Shown: piece by piece, positions 59,301-64,000 of the stretch
Layout of the letters: the number at the start of each line of letters is the position of its first letter
How positions within the stretch are numbered: the first letter of the stretch is position 1
Assembly (NCBI GenBank): GCA_013396995.1
Contig: VWZP01005800.1
Location: 273,205 to 337,204, forward strand
Reading direction: 5' to 3'
From: Dicaeum eximium
Lineage: Eukaryota > Chordata > Aves > Passeriformes > Dicaeidae
DNA length: 64,000 bases
The notes under the pieces: generated by a model
Database searches by the model: none
The model's input: the letters and a program-made list of their open reading frames with translations, nothing else
Told to the model about the DNA's origin: nothing
Made by a program: the position numbers and the translations under genes

Positions 59301-62300
59301 AAACTAGAATATAAAACCCAAATTACTAGGAAAAAACCCCAATTCCTGTTCAAATCTTTGTTCCATCCACATTTTATTGAAAGTATAGTTGAAAACATGG
59401 AAATATTTTCCTCTCATTTCAGCGTAACTCAGACAAATGTATCACTGCCTTTATTTAAGCGTGGACAAGGAACTTCATTGATTTGACACCAAAAATAACA
59501 CAGCAGCACCAGCGTGGGAGTGTCAGAGCAGATCCTGGGAAAGAGGCTTATTTGAGAACATCTCTGGTGGAACTGGCAGCTGGAATATGCATTTTGCAAC
59601 ACAGTGGCTACTCCTATTTGAAAGTTACTGGGCATGACAGCACACTCAGAGGAAGGAATTTGAAGGAATGTAGAAGAGAGTGCTGCAAATAAATTATTTT
59701 TATATGTTGAAATCAAAACTTCTACAACACAAAATGACCTATCAAAAAAAAAAAAAAAATTAGAACATCCATTTGAAGCGTAATGTTTTGGACTGAATTC
59801 TGCTGTCAGAAAACACTGACGGCCTCTCCATAGAAAAACAAATACTGTGCTGAAATCTCAGAATTAACCATGACAGCTCTGGAGGCAGAACACACTGACC
59901 TCCCATGGGGAGGGGATGGACATCTCCTCCTCCAGCACAGAACTTTTCCCAGGCAAAGAGGGGAACAACACCCAAACTTAAGACCCTTTGTCTCCTTCCA
60001 GGACTTTATTTTAAATTTTTGCTTACATAAACACTCCTCTGAGACCACCCCAGTGACAACTTCTGAGTGAGACCTTTGGGACTCACACATTCAAAGGGAT
60101 ATTCTTTGCTGCATCAGACTACAGGACTATTTTTTCCCCCCTAGATATACCTGATCCAACACCAATTCAAACCAATCTCAGGATCAGACCATCTTCCCAC
60201 CACTCCAGCATGGACTGAGCAAGATAAACACAAATCATTTGATTCAAAGCTGCACACCATCCCACAAAAAACCCCTCTGCTATAAATTTTGTAATGAATT
60301 TTATCAGATGTGCTTCCAGTTGTTTTGCAATTTATACACTCTGCTCCAAACTAAAAGGTTAACACTCCATTACAAATAAAATCCTCTGAAAATTAATCTT
60401 GTCACTGCTAGAATCTGGTGGCATTTCCAAAAGGAAACAGACATTCCCAGTTAACCTCTCACGTTTACTTTCACTGCCATAACTCAAGAGTAGCTTCAAT
60501 GAAAGCCACAAGGCTGCTTTGACTTGAAGTCGTTGTGAAAGGAATTTACACCCACTACAGTCCAGATATCACTCATATGTATCTCATTAATAAATAATTA
60601 CAATATAGCTTCTACTTTCAAGAAACACTGCAATAAATCCAGGCTGGTTCATGGATCTCCCAAGATCCAAAAAAAAGCCAGCTGTCAAACTGACAGACAG
60701 CTCAGCAACACTTTGGATGTGTATTTGTATTTATTTCCTCCACAAACCATTGCCTCTGCTGGCTGATGGGTGCCTCCAGGGGGTGATTCATTCCAGCTCC
60801 CTCAGATACCAGCCCTGGGAGGTGAATCACCTGCTGGAGGTGCCCAGCTCCCCCAGATTTCTCAGTGCTTACCAAGGCTTATATTTAGATGGATGTGGAT
60901 GAGTCCAAGCCTGGCTGCCTCAGACTCAGGCCATGGCAGCACTGCAGTGCACTGAGCACATGCTTTGATTTCCTTGCCTGACTTAGAGCCTGATTTAGCA
61001 CATTTGGTGAAGGGTGGGTTAAAAGAACATTTTCCAGGTAAGCAGCTGGGGCACCAGTAGGGATTTATCGCTGTATTGCTGCATTTTGCAATCCCAGGAG
61101 ATATTTCCATCTATTTTCTCCACTGCCCTTGAGGTAATAGCTCTGACAGGTCTCATCCCTGCCCTTCCATGATGGCATTTTTGGGATAGGTCTCCTCCCA
61201 AGCAGTGTCCATGCCACAGACCTGGCTGATGCTGGGGAGTGGGGGCTGGCCAGGCTGAGGTGAAGACAAAAGGATTTGGTGCTGTTCTCAAAACACAACA
61301 TTGCTATGGTGCCAGCTTGGCACACACCTCACATCCTCACCCACATGCCAACCCTTCTGGGCAGCTGTCTCTGCTCCATTTCCCTCCACATGAGCAGCAC
61401 TTCTGACCACTTATCCCCAAGCACTGGGTGTACCTTCCCTACCAAAGGAGTCTTTGTGCCTGGACTTCACTCCCCTCTCCAGGAGTCAGCAGTTCCTGTG
61501 GTTTTGAGGAGGTATCCAGGAAGCCACAAAGCTCAGCTGTGTGAAAAGTGCCCACACAGAGCACACTGCTCCCTGCTCTCCGCCCAGCACACAGGCCCAT
61601 GGACCAAGCTGCCCTGGAATCTCTTCCATGTGCCCTCCCATGCTTGGGGAAGAAAGGGGGGCACATGCAGCGCTTTTGGGAAGCTGGCTGCCCGACCCCA
61701 TTAGGATTCTTTGGGAATTTATGCTAAAATCTTTGCTGATCTGTAAAAACTGCCTGCACACACATTTAATGTATGGGTGCAGTATTAATTCAGCTTGGCC
61801 AGCTCCATCCCAAGCAAGAACCTTTCCATTTGCAGCCTGTTGGGTATGACAAGTGCTGTCATGTAGTCATTTCCAGTCTATTGCCCTTTCTTCCTATGAA
61901 GACTGGATTTTCCCTCCCTCAGGAGCCAGGCAGTGCAGTTTTGACACTGCTGCTGCAGCCCAGCATGGGCAGAAGGTTAGGACAGGTCTAACAGAGGCAC
62001 CTGGCAGCAGCTGGACAGGCTGAAGGCAACCACAGCTTGTCTTAGACCCCTGTGAGGCCAGGACAATCTTTAATCCTCTGCATTCCCCACCAGGCGTGAC
62101 ACGAGCCTGGGCTGAGCCCTCAGGAAATAAAGAGCAGCAAATCACTCCATTTTACCAGCACAGCCAGCTCACCTGGCCGTAACACTGCTCCTAAAAAAGC
62201 AGGTGAGGGTTTGAATTACAATATCACACATCCCAAAGCCTGGTGCTGTGCACCAGCAATAAGCAGTCAGCTCCTCCAACTTTCCTTAAGGCGTTTTCCC

Positions 62301-63612
62301 CTCAAGGAAGAAACACTCTGTAACTACCAAGCCTGCAGAATTCTAAATATCACACACACAATTCTGAGAAAAACAACACAAACTACTGCCTGCTCTATCA
62401 AACCCCAGCCCTGTTTGTAATTGAAGGCAGCCTGAGCCAGGTAGATCGAAGAACCGGAGGTCATGCTCCGCTGGCCAGCACTGGACCGTGGCTCTGGCTT
62501 TGTTTTGCTCCTGGATGAATTCAACTCACAAAAAGGAATTACATTTTCATTGCTGGTTGGCTCAAACCAGAGACAGCACACACACCTTGCAGCTGTACAG
62601 CTCCAGTGCCCTCCCCACACACACCTGGTGGGAAAACAGCTCATTTCTGGCACAACAAGCAACTTTGGGAAGTACCACGCAGCTCTTCAAAACGCCTGAC
62701 ACCGAGGATTATAAACTCAGACAGTGCAGTTAAAGCCTGAGATTTCTACGGACATTTAAGTCAAAACCTCAAACCTGAACATCAGGAGTATTTTTAAGAA
62801 AGCTTTCCCTTTTGACTTCTGATTTATATGGCATGCACACCTACTGTAAATTTTCACCACGCTGACTTTTATTTGTTTCACTGCCAGGGCAGTCAAATCT
62901 CCTGCTGGACAACATCACCACATTCCCAGTGACTCTGAAGCGTAATCTAAAGTTGATGGGCACTCTAAAAGGAACAAGGCTCTCATGTCTGATAAAGAGC
63001 ATACAAAAGGATTCCCAATTTCTATCTTGTGGTTTTTCTATATTAAATAATTGCTTAGGAGCTGACACTTCTGAAAATGAGGGGAGAAAAAAGCTGTTTA
63101 AGGGGACAACTGCTATACTGAGCTGAGGGACAGCAAGCACAAAAAAAGTTGGTGCCTCTGTCTTCACAGCAAAACCAATAAATCTAGAGCACCACAGTAA
63201 AATTCTCCAGAAAAGACAGTAACATTACATGGACCTAATTTCACATAATTGTAAAAGCCAGAATTGAAGTACAGCAACTTTATCCGTTGTTCACATTACA
63301 TCAGTTTCTTCACCAGGAATCATTCACACAGCAGTTGAACACAGGCAACAGAAATTTAACTGCCACTTATCCCAGATGATATTAAAGTGCTAAAAATGCT
63401 ATCTGAGCATTAATTTAAAAATACACACACACACACACAACATTGCTGTTACTCTGCACGGAACGGAGCAGGAGGAGCACGCGGAGTGAACTCCTGCCTA
63501 GGGCGAGATATACAGGGGGAAATAAAAAGCATTTACCGTCTGGCACGGGCGAGTTTAATTCGGGAACATTGTAAGATGGTAGCGGCGCCACTCTTGCCGA
63601 ATGTTTCTTCAT
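32133..63612 (-). CDS. SLC35F4: SLC35F4, complete coding region of the short N-terminal form, seven exons
   Basis: Joined minus-strand exons: 63612-63537, 48727-48430, 42140-41921, 36243-36118, 35003-34811, 33542-33453, 32374-32133. They total 1245 nt, 414 codons plus stop; phases 1, 2, 0, 0, 1, 1 agree at every junction. SLC35F4 is an orphan member of the nucleotide-sugar-transporter-like SLC35 family (drug/metabolite transporter superfamily, EamA-type), with no proven substrate. About ten hydrophobic helices are visible: the first in LIWRFLIILSVSSSWVG and the last in RLGATIIICIGFLLMLL. Family landmarks are FFMTWFSTNWNI, LTATDVSALFCCNKAFVFLL, IVMMAYADGF, STSALYK and LLPEEWDEITLRFINSLKEK. Both termini should face the cytosol. 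The F4 rather than F3 identity rests on the C-terminal region (NAAVDLL...) and on synteny with NAA30 and CCDC198. The first exon MKKHSARVAP is shared with the form of SLC35F3 I remember, showing that this start predates the gene duplication. A cassette at 52577-52765 may give a longer form. Confidence 0.9.
32375..33452 (-). other. SLC35F4: SLC35F4 intron 6
   Basis: About 1.1 kb, of which a plus-strand CR1 copy (32650-33033) is a third. Confidence 0.85.
32650..33033 (+). mobile_element. CR1 LINE 3' fragment, about 385 bp
   Basis: Plus-strand CR1: 'gctcagcctagagaaaagga', 'gctcccaaggaacaagggac', 'ggctgcccagggcagtggtg', 'aaggttggacctgatcatct', 'ttactgaacctatgattctg'. Antisense to SLC35F4. Confidence 0.94.
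33453..33542 (-). CDS. SLC35F4: SLC35F4 coding exon 6
   Basis: 90 nt, residues about 305-334. Acceptor 'tgtttttccctag|CTT', donor GCAG|GTACCA. It encodes FNILVNVGVVLTYPILISIG and TVLSVPGNA, a transmembrane helix with the conserved TYP and VPGNA motifs. Confidence 0.95.
33543..34810 (-). other. SLC35F4: SLC35F4 intron 5
   Basis: About 1.3 kb. 34540-34630 is AT-rich with TAATTATTA-like words. No repeat recognised. Confidence 0.8.
34811..35003 (-). CDS. SLC35F4: SLC35F4 coding exon 5
   Basis: 193 nt, residues 241-304. Acceptor 'tctcctcttctccgcag|GTT', donor TTAG|GTATGT. It encodes VLFKMFLGSANFGEAAHFVS, a helix FNFIFISITPIILYF, KVEYWYPF and the start of the next helix (PWGYLCGVAGLWL). Confidence 0.95.
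35004..36117 (-). other. SLC35F4: SLC35F4 intron 4
   Basis: About 1.1 kb of unique sequence. Contains a 14-bp tandem duplication ('gagattttctcatt', 35890-35917). Confidence 0.8.
36118..36243 (-). CDS. SLC35F4: SLC35F4 coding exon 4
   Basis: 126 nt, phase 0 at both ends, residues 199-240. Acceptor 'gctttgtctgtgcag|ATA', donor AAG|GTAGGT. It encodes IVAAIMAITGIVMMAYADGF, then QGDSIIGVAYAVGSASTSAL and YK: two helices separated by the short ADGFQGDS loop. Confidence 0.96.
38719..38850 (-). mobile_element. CR1 LINE 3'-end fragment
   Basis: Minus-strand CR1: 'agaatcacagaaaggtttgg', 'ttggaaggggacttaaagct', 'accaggttgctccaagccct'. Same orientation as SLC35F4. Confidence 0.93.
39262..39490 (-). mobile_element. 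CR1 LINE 3' fragment
   Basis: Minus-strand CR1: 'agagaattgttaaggttgga', 'aaagacctcactgagtccaa', 'tgggcagcctgttccagtgc', 'cagcctaaccctcccctgg'. Confidence 0.93.
40855..40998. repeat. A/C-rich low-complexity tract
   Basis: (AAACC)n degenerating into A-runs with C pairs, in the intron of SLC35F4. Same compositional type as 19485-19690. The F/V/L/G-rich minus ORFs here are artefacts. Confidence 0.92.
41921..42140 (-). CDS. SLC35F4: SLC35F4 coding exon 3
   Basis: 220 nt, residues about 125-198. Acceptor 'tttctttccgtag|GGA'; the arginine codon is split AG|G with the previous exon. It encodes ECSRIFGEDGLTLKLFLKRT, then APFSILWTLTNYLYLLALKK, LTATDVSALFCCNKAFVFLL and SWIVLKDRFMGAR. Donor AGG|GTAATG departs from consensus at +4 to +6. 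The exon carries two helices and the conserved LFCCNKAF motif, the most conserved part of the family. It lacks a start codon early in frame, so a simple ORF scan misses it. Confidence 0.95.
45898..46203 (-). mobile_element. CR1 LINE fragment, about 305 bp
   Basis: Minus-strand CR1: 'agaatgctagagtggtttgg', 'gttggaagagaccttaaagc', 'cagggatccaggggcagcca', 'gtccttgtcaaaaatccatc'. Confidence 0.95.
46672..46735 (+). mobile_element. CR1 LINE 3'-end scrap
   Basis: 'gggagggggctgggtgaaat' plus 'gacctccaaagatcctttcc' is the plus-strand pattern of the CR1 subfamily with a 'gacctccagaggtcccttcc' end. Only about 60 nt. Confidence 0.7.
48430..48727 (-). CDS. SLC35F4: SLC35F4 coding exon 2
   Basis: 298 nt, residues 26-124. 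Acceptor 'tttttttttcctttttcag|GAG' (excellent tract), donor TTCAG|GTAGGC, phase 2. It begins EEGTQTHTESSSQEAEAQTR, a polar cytosolic stretch, then CQSCTSTFLKLIWRFLIILS (start of helix 1), FETFDCPFFMTWFSTNWNIM (helix 2) and YYSGHLATAQEKQSPIKKF. Phase-1 start fits both exon 1 (63537) and the cassette (52577). Confidence 0.95.
52375..52470. other. Intronic CpG cluster
   Basis: Locally high CpG density ('cctcgcgccgcgccggtacc', then several further CG pairs) inside an otherwise CpG-poor intron, about 100 bp beyond the cassette exon donor. It may mark an unmethylated regulatory site. No transcript feature assigned. Confidence 0.4.
52577..52765 (-). CDS. SLC35F4: SLC35F4 candidate cassette exon (63 codons, phase 1-1)
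   Basis: Acceptor 'aactctttcttctcag|GTG' and donor ATCAG|GTAGGA frame 189 nt that are open in the only usable frame. It encodes ASRSSVIQCKPGGNCPSRHR, GMTRQLSPLSVAEDSAAPIL and ELQNRSPSGICRHSRVERQS RSG. Phase 1 at both ends lets it insert between exon 1 and exon 2 without frame change, giving 477 residues in place of 414; I recall mammalian SLC35F4 as longer than SLC35F3, which would fit. The product is a basic, serine-rich, Cys-containing cytosolic segment with no known domain. An internal ATG (GMTRQ) could also serve as a start. Supported by splice sites, phase and codon-like composition; not checked against transcripts. Confidence 0.65.
53266..53320 (-). CDS. SLC35F4: Possible alternative first coding exon of SLC35F4
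   Basis: ATG at 53320-53318 opens 18 codons (MLKIGILNPVVQIFIQNT) ending at a strong donor ACTT|GTGAGT in phase 1, the phase needed to join the cassette at 52765. An in-frame stop lies directly before the ATG, and the ATG context is weak. The model is tentative; the segment may equally be a 5' UTR or chance. Confidence 0.3.
55664..55800 (-). mobile_element. CR1 LINE 3'-end fragment
   Basis: Minus-strand CR1: 'aacagaatcatagaatggtc', 'tgggttggaaaggaacttac', 'gacagggacatcttccacct'. Confidence 0.94.
56902..57143 (-). mobile_element. CR1 LINE 3' fragment
   Basis: Minus-strand CR1 of the 'atcatggaatatcctgagtt', 'ggaagggacctgcgaggatg' subfamily, with 'cttttcctaatatccaacct' and 'aaacctcccctgacacagct' at the 5' side. 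Same subfamily type as the scrap in the NAA30 UTR. Confidence 0.94.
63421..63441. repeat. (AC)n dinucleotide microsatellite
   Basis: About nine AC units, about 100 bp downstream (in transcription) of SLC35F4 exon 1. Useful only as a length-polymorphism site. Confidence 0.9.
63537..63612 (-). CDS. SLC35F4: SLC35F4 coding exon 1 (short N-terminal form)
   Basis: 76 nt, residues 1-25 plus one base; ATG at 63612-63610. It encodes MKKHSARVAPLPSYNVPELN and SPVPD; donor GACG|GTAAATG, phase 1. MKKHSARVAPL is identical to the start I recall for SLC35F3, which makes the start choice firm. The frame running on to 63415 beyond the donor is intron and enters the AC repeat. Confidence 0.9.
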
Positions 63613-64000
63613 CCTCTGGAATTGCTCTCCTGCTCAGGCGCTCACTCTGGCTCTGGTCTGCATCGCCCTTGGTCCCGAGTACTCCAGCAAGCACGGGGCT
63701 ATGGCTGGTGGCTGGATGTTGTTCTGGAGATGCTGCAGGAGCCTACGAGTACTGATTTGCTGTTTCCCTGGGAAACCATTTGCAACACGTTCAAACAATG
63801 CTTGACCTCTGCCAACACTTCTCTTTCATTCAATTGTTGAGCGCGGCAGATAAAATATAAATGTATCGGCGGCGGCGCCTCGCGAACTCGAAACCGTGGC
63901 AGCCCCTTTGCAGGAAATTGGGATTTCACATCAAATCTCTGCGCTGTGCTGGCAACGCAGACGGGAGATTTCTCAGACAACTGAGAGGAAATTATGCAAT
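63613..64000 (-). promoter_or_regulatory. SLC35F4: SLC35F4 5' UTR and probable CpG-rich promoter
   Basis: 63840-63960 has a dense run of CG pairs ('tcggcggcggcgcctcgcga') next to an AT-rich 'aaaatataaatgta' stretch, the only such region near exon 1. The transcription start is not placed; the promoter may extend past the window edge. Confidence 0.5.

Larger units (their letters stand above)
48728..63536 (-). other. SLC35F4: SLC35F4 intron 1 (long), containing a candidate cassette and first exon
   Basis: About 14.8 kb between coding exons 1 and 2. Contains CR1 fragments at 55664-55800 and 56902-57143, the cassette exon 52577-52765, a possible alternative first exon 53266-53320, and a CpG cluster at 52375-52470. 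49680-50750 is AT-rich and repeat-free. The remainder shows nothing I can name. Confidence 0.8.

Noticed and set aside
1..64000. Search for CRISPR arrays, tRNA or rRNA genes, bacterial operons or intact retroviral genes
   Set aside because: None seen on either strand. Repeats are dispersed CR1 pieces and low-complexity tracts, and no gag/pol/env-length frames exist.

Overview
The window is a piece of vertebrate autosome, almost certainly from a bird. Evidence is the roughly two dozen CR1 LINE fragments sharing the avian 3' end (the 'gggttggaagggacc' family), introns of normal avian size, and three genes in the same order and orientation as I recall for mammals: NAA30 (+), CCDC198 (-), SLC35F4 (-). 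A songbird is plausible but I cannot prove it. There is no prokaryotic, plasmid or phage content, and none of the sequence suggests a novel system. The finds of value are gene models whose small exons no open-frame scan shows.

Layout. 1-475 is the last intron of NAA30. 476-613 is its terminal coding exon, followed by a long 3' UTR with several poly(A) signals up to about 2503. About 2.5-20.0 kb is intergenic, with CR1 fragments, low-complexity tracts and short tandem duplications. 20151-28761 (minus) is a complete CCDC198 coding region in six exons (834 nt, 277 codons plus stop), all junctions phase-consistent. About 28.8-31.9 kb separates it from SLC35F4 and holds a CR1 fragment and a likely solo LTR. 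32133-63612 (minus) is SLC35F4: seven phase-consistent exons (1245 nt, 414 codons plus stop) giving a ten-helix DMT-family membrane protein whose first exon begins MKKHSARVAP, like its paralogue SLC35F3. A CpG-rich segment above 63612 is the likely promoter.

Inside the large first SLC35F4 intron, 52577-52765 is a 189-nt exon with good splice sites, phase 1 at both ends, able to add 63 residues to the cytosolic N-terminus. A second possible first exon (ATG at 53320, GTGAGT donor after 53266) lies just upstream in the direction of transcription. Together they suggest two N-terminal forms of the transporter.

The genes do not form a pathway: NAA30 is the catalytic subunit of the NatC N-terminal acetyltransferase, CCDC198 is a small probably N-myristoylated protein, and SLC35F4 is an orphan SLC35-family transporter. 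NAA30 and CCDC198 are convergent; CCDC198 and SLC35F4 are in tandem. Exon calls rest on reading splice sites and phase by eye and on remembered family sequences; no alignment was run.
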